This document shows positions 6,423 through 15,268 of a stretch of DNA of 64,000 nucleotides, piece after piece. This DNA is from Pseudomonas hunanensis (GTDB taxonomy: Bacteria > Pseudomonadota > Gammaproteobacteria > Pseudomonadales > Pseudomonadaceae): the NCBI RefSeq assembly GCF_013393325.1, contig NZ_QJRC01000094.1, positions 1-64,000 of the forward strand. Reading direction: 5' to 3'. The stretch's first letter is position 1, and each line of letters begins with the position of its first letter. The notes under the pieces are model-generated. The model made no database searches and was not told where the DNA came from. It saw nothing but the letters and a program-made list of their open reading frames with translations. The translations under genes were made by a program, and so were the position numbers.

Positions 6423-7616
6423 ATGGCCAAATCACCGAAAAAATCCAAATCCAGGCTGTGGTTCCTGGTCCACAGCTGGCTTGCCTTGCCGATCTGGTTC
6501 TTTGTCCTGATCGTCTGCTTCACCGGCATGCTTGCCGTGGTCAGCCAGGAAATCGTCTGGCTGGCCGACTCGGCCGTGCGCGCCAACAAGCCAGACGCGG
6601 ACGTGCAACGCATGAGCTTCCAGCAGGTGCTGGAAGCCTTGCACAAGGCCGAGCCGGATATGGTCGTGGACCGGCTCAGCCAACCCGATGGCTCGCACTT
6701 CGCGGTAAAGGCCAATGTCACCCTGCCAGACGGCACCAGCCCGACGCTGTACGTAAACCCCTACACCGGCGCCATCCAGGGCAAGACCCCTGACTTCAAC
6801 TTCGAAGCCTTCACCCGGGCCCTGCACGGCTGGTGGCTGGTGCCGTTCACCAATGGTTTCAGCTGGGGCTGGTACCTGGTGTCGCTGCTCGGCCTGCCGA
6901 TGCTGGCCTCGCTGGTCACTGGCCTGGTTGTGTACAAAAAGTTTTGGAAGGGCTTTTTCAAACCCGTGCGCACCGGCCATGGCTCGCGGATTTTTTGGGG
7001 TGACTTGCACCGCCTGGCCGGGGTGTGGTCGATCTGGTTCATTGCGGTGATTTCCATCACCGGCACCTGGTTCCTGATCCAGGCGATACTGTTCGACAAC
7101 CACATCACCATTTCCAGCCGGCCCATAGTGCCGGTGATCGCCCGTGAGGACGTGCCGCAAACGCCGGATGGCAGCCCTGCCCCGCGCATCAACCTGGATG
7201 AAGCTGCGCGCATTGCCGGCCTGGCGATCCCGGGGCTGGAGATCAACTCCGTCTCGCTGCCCGCCACCGCCTACAGTCACGTCACCCTGTCCGGGCCAGG
7301 CTGGTACCCGTTGATGTTCCAGAGTGCGTCGGTAAACCCGTATACAAGCAATGTCGACAGCCAGTTCGAAATCAGCGACCGCTCGGCCCTGGAGTTCGTC
7401 ACCGAATCCATGCGCCCGCTGCACACCGGCGATTTCGGCGGCCTGCCAATCAAGCTGATCTGGTTCTTCTTCGGCCTGGTCCTCACCTTGATGGTATTCA
7501 GCGGCCTGCTGATCTGGACCAAACGTACCGCCCAGGCCACCGCCGCCGCCCTCAAACGCAGCGAGCGAGCACCCCGTGCGGCGCGCAGTGAAACCACCGT
7601 GGAGATCCATTCATGA
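6423..7616 (+). CDS. fpvG: FpvG-type inner-membrane PepSY ferripyoverdine reductase
   Basis: This 397-residue PepSY-associated membrane protein has four predicted membrane helices: near residues 14-40 (WFLVHSWLALPIWFFVLIV), 143-170, 195-220 and 345-367. A large periplasmic PepSY region lies between helices 1 and 2 and another between helices 3 and 4. Conserved histidines in the helices (HSWLALP, HGWW, HRLAGVW, RPLHTGDFGG) are candidate haem ligands. In P. aeruginosa FpvG reduces Fe(III) in ferripyoverdine in the periplasm, helped by FpvH, FpvJ and FpvK. The eight genes fpvG to fpvF follow in the same order here with overlaps, which makes orthology very likely. Confidence 0.88.
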   Translation: MAKSPKKSKSRLWFLVHSWLALPIWFFVLIVCFTGMLAVVSQEIVWLADSAVRANKPDADVQRMSFQQVLEALHKAEPDMVVDRLSQPDGSHFAVKANVTLPDGTSPTLYVNPYTGAIQGKTPDFNFEAFTRALHGWWLVPFTNGFSWGWYLVSLLGLPMLASLVTGLVVYKKFWKGFFKPVRTGHGSRIFWGDLHRLAGVWSIWFIAVISITGTWFLIQAILFDNHITISSRPIVPVIAREDVPQTPDGSPAPRINLDEAARIAGLAIPGLEINSVSLPATAYSHVTLSGPGWYPLMFQSASVNPYTSNVDSQFEISDRSALEFVTESMRPLHTGDFGGLPIKLIWFFFGLVLTLMVFSGLLIWTKRTAQATAAALKRSERAPRAARSETTVEIHS

Positions 7617-8152
7617 GCCAGGCCCAAGCCCTGCCCGCCAGCCCGCTGAAGCAGCTTTGGCTGAAGTGGCGTTTTCACCTGAATATTCTGCTGATCCTGA
7701 TTCCGCTGGGTTTCATGCCCAAGTACTTCGCCGACGCCAAGCTGTTTCGCGGTGACGCCGGCCTGGGCGCCAATGTGATCAGCAACATCCAGGTCGGCCC
7801 CTACAGCCTCGACCTGGCCGAACTGCGTGACGAAGCGCCTCGCGCCGATGGCCCGGCCGGCTTCTTCAAGTCGTTCAACGCATCGCTGTGCAAGGCCTGC
7901 ATCAAGGACGTCAAAGCGGCCTACCTGCGTATTGGCAAGCCTCGCAGCCTGCGCGCCGCCGGCACCATCTTCTTCGGTGCACCGTACAACATGGGCACCT
8001 CGCTGCCGATTCCACCACGCACCAAACCCGACGCGCAGATCTGGATCACCCTGGAAGGCTGGGACGGCAGCATGCACCAGGCGTCAGTCCCCCTGGCCAA
8101 GGCATCGCCAGCCACCGTGGCCTGGCTCGAGAAACAAGGAGGCAAGAAATGA
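7613..8152 (+). CDS. fpvH: FpvH-like membrane-anchored accessory protein
   Basis: This 179-residue protein has one N-terminal membrane helix (about residues 20-38, FHLNILLILIPLGFMPKYF) and a periplasmic domain containing a CKAC (CxxC) pair that could bind metal or take part in thiol chemistry. It overlaps fpvG by 4 nt and fpvJ by 4 nt. In P. aeruginosa the equivalent gene modulates iron release from pyoverdine together with FpvG. Assignment is by operon position, length and topology rather than by a known catalytic motif. Confidence 0.78.
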   Translation: MSQAQALPASPLKQLWLKWRFHLNILLILIPLGFMPKYFADAKLFRGDAGLGANVISNIQVGPYSLDLAELRDEAPRADGPAGFFKSFNASLCKACIKDVKAAYLRIGKPRSLRAAGTIFFGAPYNMGTSLPIPPRTKPDAQIWITLEGWDGSMHQASVPLAKASPATVAWLEKQGGKK

Positions 8153-8469
8153 AAAACCTGATGCGCACCCTCGCCCTGCCCTTCATGGTACTGGCCGCCG
8201 GCCCCGCCCTGGCGCACAACCCGATGTGCGAATGCGAAGCGCTGGCCAGCGGCCAGGTCAAGTGCACCGGCGGCTTCTCGGACGGCAGCGGTGCCCCTGG
8301 GGTGACCCTGGATGTGATCGGCTATGACGAACAGGTGCTGGTCGGCGGCAAGCTTGGTGACGATTCGACGCTGACCTTCAAGCGCCCGGACGGTGAGTTC
8401 TATGTGCTATTCGACGCAGGCCCCGGGCACGTGGTGGAAGTCGACTACGCCGACATCGCCCAGCCATGA
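8149..8469 (+). CDS. fpvJ: FpvJ-like small periplasmic protein
   Basis: A 106-residue exported protein starts at ATG 8149, overlapping the fpvH stop. It has a signal peptide (MKNLMRTLALPFMVLAAGPALA, cleaved after ALA), then HNPMCECEAL, a Cys/His cluster at the new N-terminus, and a beta-rich remainder. A third cysteine lies at KCTGG. The clustered His-Cys-Cys end suggests metal or redox partner contacts in the periplasm, consistent with its place in the ferripyoverdine reduction module. It overlaps fpvK by 4 nt. Confidence 0.78.
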   Translation: MKNLMRTLALPFMVLAAGPALAHNPMCECEALASGQVKCTGGFSDGSGAPGVTLDVIGYDEQVLVGGKLGDDSTLTFKRPDGEFYVLFDAGPGHVVEVDYADIAQP

Positions 8470-9035
8470 GCCGCGCCCAAGTGATTCGCCCGGCCGGCGC
8501 CGGGCACGAAACCCTGTACGTGCTGCTGGCCAGCCTGTTGATCGTGGTGCTCGCCGCCAGCGTGGTGCTGCTACGCGGTGAGCGCGAGGACGAACAGACC
8601 ATCGCCAGCCACCAGATCGACGCCCGCCGCGACCTCACCGCCGCCGAGCAAGGCCTGTACACCGACTTGCGCGTGGCCTTCGACGAAATCCAGCTGCTGC
8701 GTGAAGAAAATGGCGTCGTACCCAGCGTGCAGGCCCTGGCCGAGGAAGGCCTGCCACCGTTCGTGGTCGATACCGGCAGCCAGAGCCGCGGCGGCCACCA
8801 ATGGTCGTGGCTGGAGCCCGGCGCCTACCTGGGCCGCAGCCAGGCCCCCGAGGTCGCCGGCAGCCTGCTGCTGATCCTGCCCGCCGACAGCACCGGCCAG
8901 GCCGATGTCTGGCTGCGCCGCGACAGCGCCGCCGTGATCCCGGACGACCTCGGCCAGGCCACCCTGATCGCCGCCGGTTGGCAGCAGGTCGTCAGCCATT
9001 ACGACGCCGGGGTTACCCGCGAACACCGTCACTGA
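8466..9035 (+). CDS. fpvK: FpvK-like inner-membrane accessory protein
   Basis: A 189-residue protein has a single N-terminal helix (about residues 17-36, LYVLLASLLIVVLAASVVLL) followed by a soluble, probably periplasmic domain with a helical segment and a His-rich middle (RGGHQWSWLEPG). It is the fourth gene of the FpvGHJK reduction complex by position. It starts 4 nt inside fpvJ and is followed after 16 nt by fpvC. No catalytic motif is recognised, and the call depends on synteny. Confidence 0.75.
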   Translation: MSRAQVIRPAGAGHETLYVLLASLLIVVLAASVVLLRGEREDEQTIASHQIDARRDLTAAEQGLYTDLRVAFDEIQLLREENGVVPSVQALAEEGLPPFVVDTGSQSRGGHQWSWLEPGAYLGRSQAPEVAGSLLLILPADSTGQADVWLRRDSAAVIPDDLGQATLIAAGWQQVVSHYDAGVTREHRH

Positions 9036-9051
9036 ACCCAAGGACTCCCCC

Positions 9052-9954
9052 ATGCTCCGCTCCGCCCTCGCCCTGCTCCTGGCCTTTGCCCTGCCGTCAC
9101 TGGCCCTGGCCGATAACGGCAAGCCGCTGCGCATCGGCATCACCCTGCACCCCTACTACAGCTACGTGAGCAACATCGTCGGCGACAAAGCCGAAGTGGT
9201 GCCGTTGATTCCAGCAGGCTTCAACCCCCACGCCTACGAGCCACGGGCCGAGGACATCAAACGCATCGGTACGCTGGACGTGGTGGTGCTCAATGGCGTG
9301 GGCCACGACGACTTCGCCGACCGCATGATCGCCGCCAGTGAAAAGCCCGGCATCACGACCATCGAAGCCAACCAGAACGTACCGTTGCTGGCGGCCACCG
9401 GCATTGCCGCACGCGGCGCCGGCAAGGTGGTCAACCCGCACACCTTCCTGTCCATCAGCACCACCATCGCCCAAGTCAACAACATCGCCCGCGAACTGGG
9501 CAAGCTCGACCCGGACAACGCCAAGCTGTACACGCAAAACGCCCGCGCCTACGCCAAGCGCCTGCGCGCCCTGCGGGCCGAGGCCCTGGCCAAGGTCACC
9601 GAAGCTCCCAGCGCCACGTTCCGCGTGGCGACCATCCATGCTGCCTACGACTACCTCGTGCGTGATTTCGGCCTGGAAGTGACCGCAGTGGTCGAACCGG
9701 CCCATGGCATCGAGCCCAGCCCGGCGCAGCTGAAAAAGACCATCGACCAGCTCAAGGCACTGGACGTGCGGGTGATCTTCTCGGAAATGGACTTCCCGTC
9801 GGCCTATGTCGAAACCATTCAGCGTGAGTCCGGCGTGCGCCTGTATCCGTTGACCCATATCTCCTATGGCGAATACACCAAGGACAAATACGAGGTGGAA
9901 ATGAAGCGCAACCTCGACACCGTGGTCCGTGCCATTCAGGAGAACCGCGCATGA
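9052..9954 (+). CDS. fpvC: periplasmic metal/pyoverdine-binding protein FpvC
   Basis: A 300-residue ZnuA/TroA-type solute-binding protein with signal peptide (ALLLAFALPSLALA). The core carries the metal-type ligands of the family: HPYYSYV early, NPHAYEP (about 64-70), HTFLS in the middle, and later HAAYDYL and EPAHGIEP. In P. aeruginosa FpvC binds the iron chelator complex in the periplasm together with FpvF and delivers iron to FpvDE. It overlaps fpvD by 4 nt. The family alone would suggest zinc or manganese uptake; the operon order argues for iron release from pyoverdine. Confidence 0.85.
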   Translation: MLRSALALLLAFALPSLALADNGKPLRIGITLHPYYSYVSNIVGDKAEVVPLIPAGFNPHAYEPRAEDIKRIGTLDVVVLNGVGHDDFADRMIAASEKPGITTIEANQNVPLLAATGIAARGAGKVVNPHTFLSISTTIAQVNNIARELGKLDPDNAKLYTQNARAYAKRLRALRAEALAKVTEAPSATFRVATIHAAYDYLVRDFGLEVTAVVEPAHGIEPSPAQLKKTIDQLKALDVRVIFSEMDFPSAYVETIQRESGVRLYPLTHISYGEYTKDKYEVEMKRNLDTVVRAIQENRA

Positions 9955-10697
9955 CCGTAGCCGCCAACCTGCTGGCAGCCTGCGGGCCACGCATCGAGTT
10001 CGCCGGTATCGACCTGACGCTAGGCCGCACCCGCATCCTCGAACAGGTCAGTTTCAGCGTTGCCGCAGGCAGCGTGCACGCCATCGTCGGCCCTAATGGC
10101 GGCGGCAAGAGCTCGCTTATCAAGACCCTGCTGGGGCAGATGCCGCATCAGGGGCAGCTGACCCTGCATTGGCCGAACGAGCGCGAAGTGATTGGCTATG
10201 TGCCGCAGGCACTGGAGTTCGACCGTGGCCTGCCAATGACCGTCGACGACTTCATGGCCGCCATGTGTCAGCGTCGCCCGGCCTTCCTCGGCCTGTCGCG
10301 GCGCGTGCAGCCGGCTATCGACGCGGCCCTGGCGCGGGTCGGCATGCTCGACAAACGCAAGCGGCGTATGGGGGCGTTGTCAGGCGGCGAGCGCCAGCGC
10401 GTGCTGCTGGCCCAGGGCCTGATCCCCGAGCCGCAGTTGCTGGTGCTGGACGAACCCATGTCAGCGCTCGATGAAGCGGGTATCCAGGTGTTCGAACAAT
10501 TGCTGCTTGGCTGGCGCCAGGTTGGCACAACCGTGCTGTGGATCGAGCATGACCTGGAAGCTGTGCTGCGCCTGGCCGACCGAGTGACGGGCCTGAACCG
10601 CCAGGTACTGTTCGACGCCCCACCCGCCCAGGCCCTGACCCCGGAGCGCCTGCTCGGCCTGTTCTCCGTTCACCCGCGTAGCGAGAGCCTTGCCTGA
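9951..10697 (+). CDS. fpvD: ABC transporter ATPase FpvD
   Basis: A 248-residue ATP-binding subunit with Walker A GPNGGGKS (47-54), a Q-loop near VPQALEF, the signature LSGGERQR, Walker B LLVLDEP and a switch histidine in WIEHD. It belongs to the metal-type ABC group that pairs with ZnuB/FpvE-like permeases. It is translationally coupled: it starts 4 nt before the fpvC stop, and its TGA shares a base with the fpvE ATG. It should power inner-membrane import of iron released from pyoverdine. Confidence 0.88.
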   Translation: MTVAANLLAACGPRIEFAGIDLTLGRTRILEQVSFSVAAGSVHAIVGPNGGGKSSLIKTLLGQMPHQGQLTLHWPNEREVIGYVPQALEFDRGLPMTVDDFMAAMCQRRPAFLGLSRRVQPAIDAALARVGMLDKRKRRMGALSGGERQRVLLAQGLIPEPQLLVLDEPMSALDEAGIQVFEQLLLGWRQVGTTVLWIEHDLEAVLRLADRVTGLNRQVLFDAPPAQALTPERLLGLFSVHPRSESLA

Positions 10698-11596
10698 TGA
10701 GTTTTGAATTCTTTCGCCAAACGGTCCAGGACTGGGCCACTGCCGGCTACCTGCCCGAGGCGCTGGCCTACGGCTTCGTGGTCAACGCCCTGCTGGCCGG
10801 CCTGATGATCGGCCCGGTGCTCGGTGGCCTGGGCACCCTGGTGGTGGTCAAGCGGTTTGCCTTCTTCTCCGAAGCGGTCGGCCATGCCGCGCTGACCGGC
10901 GTGGCCATCGGCATCCTGTTGGGCGAGCCCTACACCGGCCCTTACGGAAGCCTGTTCGGCTACTGCCTGCTGTTCGGCATCCTGCTCAACTTCCTGCGCA
11001 ACCGCACCGGTCTGTCGCCGGACACGTTGATTGGCGTGTTCCTGTCGGTGTCGCTGGCGCTGGGCGCCAGCCTGCTGTTGATGCTGGCAGGCAAGATCAA
11101 CGTGCATATCCTCGAAAACGTGCTGTTCGGCTCGGTGCTGACCGTCAGCGGCCAGGACCTGGTGGTACTGGGCATCGTCGCAGTGCTGGTACTGGCCTTG
11201 GCCTTGCCGCTGTACAACCGCATCATGCTGGCCAGCTTCAACCCACAACTGGCGGCTGTGCGTGGGGTGGCGGTGAAAACCCTGGACTATCTGTTCGTGG
11301 TGCTGGTGACCTTGGTAACCGTGGCCGCAGTGAAAGTGATCGGTGCCATCCTGGTCGGTGCGCTGTTGGTGATTCCTGCCGCCGCCGCTCGCCTGGTCAG
11401 CCAGTCACTCAAGGGCTTTTTCTTCCTGTCGGTGCTGATTGCCACCATCAGCACCCTGTTCGGCATCCTGTTGCCGATCGTGTTCGACCTGCCGGTGCCG
11501 TCAGGTGCCGCGATCATTCTGGTCGCCGGTCTCTGTTTCGCCCTGGCCGCCCTGGCCCGCGCCCTCGTTCCCCGCCTGCAAGGAAACCCGGCATGA
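10697..11596 (+). CDS. fpvE: ABC transporter permease FpvE
   Basis: A 299-residue polytopic membrane protein of the ZnuB/ABC-3 family with about eight hydrophobic helices. The block FFSEAVGHAALTGVAIG, typical of the cytoplasmic loop contacting the ATPase, is near residues 56-72. Start and stop overlap the neighbouring fpvD and fpvF genes, so stoichiometric coexpression is likely. It forms the membrane channel for FpvD. Confidence 0.88.
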   Translation: MSFEFFRQTVQDWATAGYLPEALAYGFVVNALLAGLMIGPVLGGLGTLVVVKRFAFFSEAVGHAALTGVAIGILLGEPYTGPYGSLFGYCLLFGILLNFLRNRTGLSPDTLIGVFLSVSLALGASLLLMLAGKINVHILENVLFGSVLTVSGQDLVVLGIVAVLVLALALPLYNRIMLASFNPQLAAVRGVAVKTLDYLFVVLVTLVTVAAVKVIGAILVGALLVIPAAAARLVSQSLKGFFFLSVLIATISTLFGILLPIVFDLPVPSGAAIILVAGLCFALAALARALVPRLQGNPA

Positions 11597-12456
11597 ACTT
11601 CAAACGCCTGACCCTGGCACTAGCCCTGGCCGGCCTGCCATCGCTGTCTTTCGCCACGCAAGTGCTGACGACCCTGCCCGTCACTCACAGCCTGGCCAGT
11701 GCCCTGCTCGGCGGCACCTCGGTACAGCTCAAGCAGGCAGCACCGGCCAACCTGCCGGCCAGTCGCCAGCCGTCATACTTCAGCGGGCGTGGTGGCGCCA
11801 GCCTGCACAAAGCCGCACAGCAAGCGGATGCGGTGATCGGCGTGCGCTCGATCTGGCGTGACGACCCGCTGTACCCGATGGCCCGGCGCAGCAACATCCG
11901 TATTGTCGAGATCGATGCTGCGCGGCCGGTGGACGGCGCGCTGCCAGGTATTGCGGTCACGGGTGACGATGCCTATGGCGCCTACCCCTGGCTCAACCCG
12001 ACCAACCTCGGGCGCATGGCCGATGTAGTAGCCAATGACCTGGAGCGGCTGGCACCGGACGAAAAGACGAAGATCCAGGGCAACCTGGCGGGGCTCAAGC
12101 GCCAGTTGCTGGAGCTATCGGCCAGCAGCCAGACGCGTCTGGCCAAGGTCGACAACCTGACGGTGGTGAGCCTGTCCGAGCGATTGGGCTACCTGGCCAG
12201 CGGGTTGAATCTGGACGTGGTGGAGCAGCCGCTGCCAGCCGAGTGGGATGCTGCCGCGCTCAAAGCGCTAGGTGAAAACCTGAAAGCGCAGGATGTGGCA
12301 CTGGTGCTGGACCACCGGCAGCCAGACCCCGCGGTGGCAGAGGTGATCGAGGCGGCCGGGGCTAAGCTGGTGGTGGTTGAGAGTGACCCTGAGGATGCGT
12401 TTGCAGGGCTGAAGGCTAGCGTGGAGCAGGTGGTTGGGGCATTGGGCGAAAGCTGA
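11593..12456 (+). CDS. fpvF: second periplasmic binding protein FpvF
   Basis: A 287-residue ZnuA-type periplasmic protein with signal peptide (LALALAGLPSLSFA). It is more divergent than FpvC and lacks several of its histidines, carrying YFSGRGGASLHKAA in the place of the central ligand loop. In P. aeruginosa FpvF binds pyoverdine or ferripyoverdine and forms a complex with FpvC. It is the last gene of the operon and ends just before a paired REP element. Confidence 0.83.
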   Translation: MNFKRLTLALALAGLPSLSFATQVLTTLPVTHSLASALLGGTSVQLKQAAPANLPASRQPSYFSGRGGASLHKAAQQADAVIGVRSIWRDDPLYPMARRSNIRIVEIDAARPVDGALPGIAVTGDDAYGAYPWLNPTNLGRMADVVANDLERLAPDEKTKIQGNLAGLKRQLLELSASSQTRLAKVDNLTVVSLSERLGYLASGLNLDVVEQPLPAEWDAAALKALGENLKAQDVALVLDHRQPDPAVAEVIEAAGAKLVVVESDPEDAFAGLKASVEQVVGALGES

Positions 12457-12460
12457 TGTC

Positions 12461-12571
12461 GCCTGTGCTGGCCTCTTCGCGGCTAAAGCCGCTCCTACAG
12501 GGACCGCGCAACCTTAGGGTCCGGCCACATTCCTGTGGGGGCGGCTTCAGCCGCGAAGAGGCCGTTACAGG
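12461..12571. repeat. paired inverted REP elements
   Basis: Two REP units face each other. The left (12461-12503) runs from GCCTGTGCTGGCCTCTTCGC to CCGCTCCTACAGGGA, and the right (12531-12571) carries the complementary CCTGTGGGGGCGGCTTC and GCGAAGAGGCC...ACAGGC. They fill the gap between converging fpvF and the DUF1615 gene and may stabilise or end transcripts. Confidence 0.75.
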
Positions 12572-12581
12572 CAACGCACTG

Positions 12582-13643
12582 CTACCGCTTCATGCACCGC
12601 TGGTAACGCTCATCCACCCGCCCTGCGAACCACGCGGTAGTCAGCTTGCGAGTGATCTTGGGGCTCTTCAGTTCAATCCCCGGCAACACCGCCCGTGGCA
12701 CCGGCTTGCCAGTCTTGGCATCCGCCAGGGCAAACACCCCACTGTAGAGCTTGCTGTCCTCGAACGCCAAGCTGTCGCCCTCCTCCAGCTGGCTGCGAAT
12801 CTGCGGGTTACGCAACCCCAGCTTCACCCCAAGCTTGCGCGCCACGAGCTCAGTAGTGCCTGGCATGATCGAGCCCGGCGCGATCAAGTCACCGTCCAGG
12901 GCCAGCGGCGCACCCGTTACTCTGCTCAACGCCGCCTGGAACGCCGCATTGCGGCTGGCGTACCAGCCCGCGTTGAAATCGGCAAAGCGATAAAGCTGGC
13001 GCTCGTAGTTGGCCGGGTAGCCCAACAGGTGGGCAATACCGAAGTACATGCCGCCGCGCCGAGTGAACACCTCCTGGCGAATCGTACCGCCATGGCTGTA
13101 GGGGTAATCCGTTGCATGCTTTTCGGCAAAGTCGATGCTGACCTGCATCGGCCCGCCGGTGTGCACCGGGTTCAGCCCGCCCAACAAGTTTTTGCCCAAC
13201 GGCACGCGGGCAATGACCTCGTCGTACAGTTCGCTCAACTGCTTCTCGCTGCGCACTGCCTGCAAACGCTGCTGGTAGCTCTGGCCGTTACCCGAAGGCG
13301 CCTTCAGCGCACCGTCGACCAACAGTTTGGGAATGTGCAGGCGTGCAGCGCGGCGGTCGATTTCCTCGCGGGCGATACGCCCCAGGTTGGGCACCTGCGG
13401 ATCGGCCGTGAAGGTCGACTCCTGCTCGGTTACCGCCAGCACTGCGCACAGGTTGCTTTTGCTGGGGGCTATGCGCTGCGCTGCAAAGGCCACTTGAATA
13501 TCCTGGGCCCAACCCTCGCGATCCTTGGCCTGGGCAGGCAGCAATCGCAGCAGCTGTGCGCGGACCTTGGCCGGGTCCGCTTCTGGCGCTTCTTCACGAC
13601 GCCCGGCGCAGCCTTGCAGCAGCGCCAGGGCCATCACCCCCAC
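12582..13643 (-). CDS. DUF1615 family lipoprotein
   Basis: A 353-residue lipoprotein with a short hydrophobic leader ending in a lipobox (LLQGC), so the mature chain begins at that cysteine and should be anchored in the outer or inner membrane. The remainder matches DUF1615 in length and features such as LAVTEQESTF, HTGGPMQVS and RRGGMYFGIAHLLGY. The TEQES region recalls lysozyme-like transglycosylase folds, which is only a suggestion. The GTG at 13643 gives a very short leader; an upstream in-frame CTG would give a better one, but a stop limits any further extension. It sits 17 nt downstream of the isochorismatase-like gene on the same strand. Confidence 0.8.
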   Translation of the reverse strand: MGVMALALLQGCAGRREEAPEADPAKVRAQLLRLLPAQAKDREGWAQDIQVAFAAQRIAPSKSNLCAVLAVTEQESTFTADPQVPNLGRIAREEIDRRAARLHIPKLLVDGALKAPSGNGQSYQQRLQAVRSEKQLSELYDEVIARVPLGKNLLGGLNPVHTGGPMQVSIDFAEKHATDYPYSHGGTIRQEVFTRRGGMYFGIAHLLGYPANYERQLYRFADFNAGWYASRNAAFQAALSRVTGAPLALDGDLIAPGSIMPGTTELVARKLGVKLGLRNPQIRSQLEEGDSLAFEDSKLYSGVFALADAKTGKPVPRAVLPGIELKSPKITRKLTTAWFAGRVDERYQRCMKR

Positions 13644-13660
13644 AGCCAGTGCCCGACCGT

Positions 13661-14212
13661 TCAGGGCTGTTCACCGACCAGGTAGGTTTTGCTGATGTGG
13701 CGGAACAGCGGATGGCTGGCGCTGCCCAGCAGTTCGAATAGCACCATCTCACGGGTCACCACTTGCGCCCCGGCGGCACGCATGCGAGCCAGGCCTGCCG
13801 CCTTGCTGGCCGAGGTTCGGCTGTCGCAGGCATCTTCGACCACGAACACCTGCTTGCCCAGCCCCAGCAGGCCGAGCACGGTCTGCAGCACGCAGACGTG
13901 AGTTTCCATGCCACAGACGATCACCTGCTCACGCGCCATCAGGCTGGCTGGCAGACACTGCGCGGCCACGCAGGAAAAGTGGCTTTTCTCCACCACCTCG
14001 GCGGCCGGTGCTGCGGCCAGCAATTGCGCCAGGGTATGGCCCAGGCCCTTGGGGTACTGCTCGGAAATCACCGTCGGCAGTTCCAGCTCGGCAGTCGCGG
14101 CCAGCAACCAGCGGGCCCGCGCCCGAGTGCCTTCGGGGTCGCTCATGGCGCCGATGAGTTTTTCCTGGATGTCGACGACCAGCAGCGTGGCCTTGAGTGG
14201 ATCGATCAGCAT
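13661..14212 (-). CDS. isochorismatase-family cysteine hydrolase
   Basis: The 183-residue product has the catalytic triad pattern of the isochorismatase-like family: Asp in VVDIQEK near residue 14, Lys in VEKSHFSC, and the nucleophilic Cys in METHVCVLQT. The family includes YcaC-type hydrolases and nicotinamidases, and the substrate cannot be read from the sequence. I use ATG 14212, which follows AAGGGGCAGACA, rather than the earlier ATG-less extension. It lies between the thioesterase/mbtH pair and the DUF1615 lipoprotein gene on the same strand and may share their transcript. A direct role in pyoverdine formation is unproven. Confidence 0.83.
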   Translation of the reverse strand: MLIDPLKATLLVVDIQEKLIGAMSDPEGTRARARWLLAATAELELPTVISEQYPKGLGHTLAQLLAAAPAAEVVEKSHFSCVAAQCLPASLMAREQVIVCGMETHVCVLQTVLGLLGLGKQVFVVEDACDSRTSASKAAGLARMRAAGAQVVTREMVLFELLGSASHPLFRHISKTYLVGEQP

Positions 14213-14269
14213 TGTCTGCCCCTTGCCTGGGAAAAGCCCTAGCCTCCCCCAGGCAAGCGGTGACGTCAA

Positions 14270-14989
14270 TCAGGCGGACAGCCGAAGCGGCTGCAACGAC
14301 GCGGTCAGCGCGTCGAGCACGCGGTCTTCATGCTCATGGATGAAGAAGTGCCCACCTGGGAACATCTGCAGCGAGAACTTGCCGTGGGTTTCCTTGCGCC
14401 AGGCCTGCAGTTGCTCGTCGCTGGCCCGGTCATCCACGCCACCCAGCACATGCAGTGGGCACTGCAACGCCGGCCGCTGGCGGTAGGCGTAGGTGCCGCA
14501 CAACAGAAAGTCGGCACGCAAGGTCGGCAAGGTCAGGCTCATCAACTCGGCGTTCGCCAGCACTTCCTCGGGCGTACCCTGAAGCTCGCGCAACTCGCTG
14601 ATAAGCTCGGCGTCACTCTTGGGCTCGCGCCAGTTCTTGCCGTCGTAGTCCTCACGCCGCGTGGGTGCCGCCGTGCCGCAAGCGAACAGCGCCAAGGGTG
14701 GCGGGCAGCCCAACGCTTGCAGTTCATGGGCCAGCTCGAAGGCCAGCAGCGCGCCCAGGCTGTGCCCAAGCAGCGCATAGGGGGCGCTGGCCGCCAGGCG
14801 CTGTTCGCGGGCCAGTTGCCGGGCCAGGGCTTGCATGTCGGTGCGCAGCGCCTCGGCCATGCGCGCGCCCCGCCCAGGCAGCTCTACCGGGCGCACTTGC
14901 AACCACGCTGGCAGCTTGCGCCGCCAGCGGCTGTAGACCATGGCGCTGGCGCCGGAGTACGGCAGGCACAGCAGGTTCAGCGTGGTCAC
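14270..14989 (-). CDS. pvdG: type II thioesterase of pyoverdine synthesis
   Basis: A 239-residue alpha/beta hydrolase of the NRPS-associated type II thioesterase family. The nucleophile elbow GHSLG has Ser77, the acid is Asp186 or Asp187 in GGVDD, and the catalytic histidine is His214 in GGHFF. LPYSGASA and LPGRGAR near the N-terminus are characteristic. Such enzymes remove misprimed acyl groups from peptidyl carrier proteins. The start overlaps the MbtH stop by 4 nt, so the two are translated together; in fluorescent Pseudomonas this pair accompanies the pyoverdine peptide synthetases, which are not in this window. Confidence 0.87.
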   Translation of the reverse strand: MTTLNLLCLPYSGASAMVYSRWRRKLPAWLQVRPVELPGRGARMAEALRTDMQALARQLAREQRLAASAPYALLGHSLGALLAFELAHELQALGCPPPLALFACGTAAPTRREDYDGKNWREPKSDAELISELRELQGTPEEVLANAELMSLTLPTLRADFLLCGTYAYRQRPALQCPLHVLGGVDDRASDEQLQAWRKETHGKFSLQMFPGGHFFIHEHEDRVLDALTASLQPLRLSA

Positions 14990-15207
14990 TGGGCGGCGGC
15001 TTCGGCCATTTTCTGGCGCAAGCTCAGCGGGCGCATATCGGTCCAGACCTCATCGATGTAGGCCAGGCAGTCCTTCTTCAAGCCGCTCTTGCCCACCGCA
15101 CGCCAGCCGTTGGGGATGGCCTTGTAGTCGGGCCAGATCGAGTATTGCTCTTCGTGGTTGACCACTACCTGGAACTGGATATCGTCGCGGTCGAAAACGG
15201 AAGTCAT
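14986..15207 (-). CDS. MbtH-like NRPS chaperone
   Basis: A 73-residue MbtH-family protein with the diagnostic NHEEQYSIWP, IPNGWRAVG and a C-terminal WTDMRPLSLR block. Family members bind and activate adenylation domains of non-ribosomal peptide synthetases. The ATG at 15207 is preceded by AAGGAGACAGGC. It is the first gene of an operon with the type II thioesterase and has a PvdS-like promoter element about 62 nt upstream, supporting a pyoverdine role. Confidence 0.92.
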   Translation of the reverse strand: MTSVFDRDDIQFQVVVNHEEQYSIWPDYKAIPNGWRAVGKSGLKKDCLAYIDEVWTDMRPLSLRQKMAEAAAQ

Positions 15208-15268
15208 TGCCTGTCTCCTTGAATGATGAGTACCGCTGCGGGCTTCGCGCAGGGGGGCTTTCAAGTAG

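Noticed and set aside
6432..7610. 392-codon minus-strand frame antisense to fpvG
   Set aside because: Shadow of a high-GC gene, with no start signal; fpvG has full family features and operon context.
12456..13685. 409-codon plus-strand frame over the DUF1615 gene
   Set aside because: Composition is the Arg/Gln/His-rich pattern of a shadow frame; the minus strand encodes a coherent lipoprotein with a lipobox.
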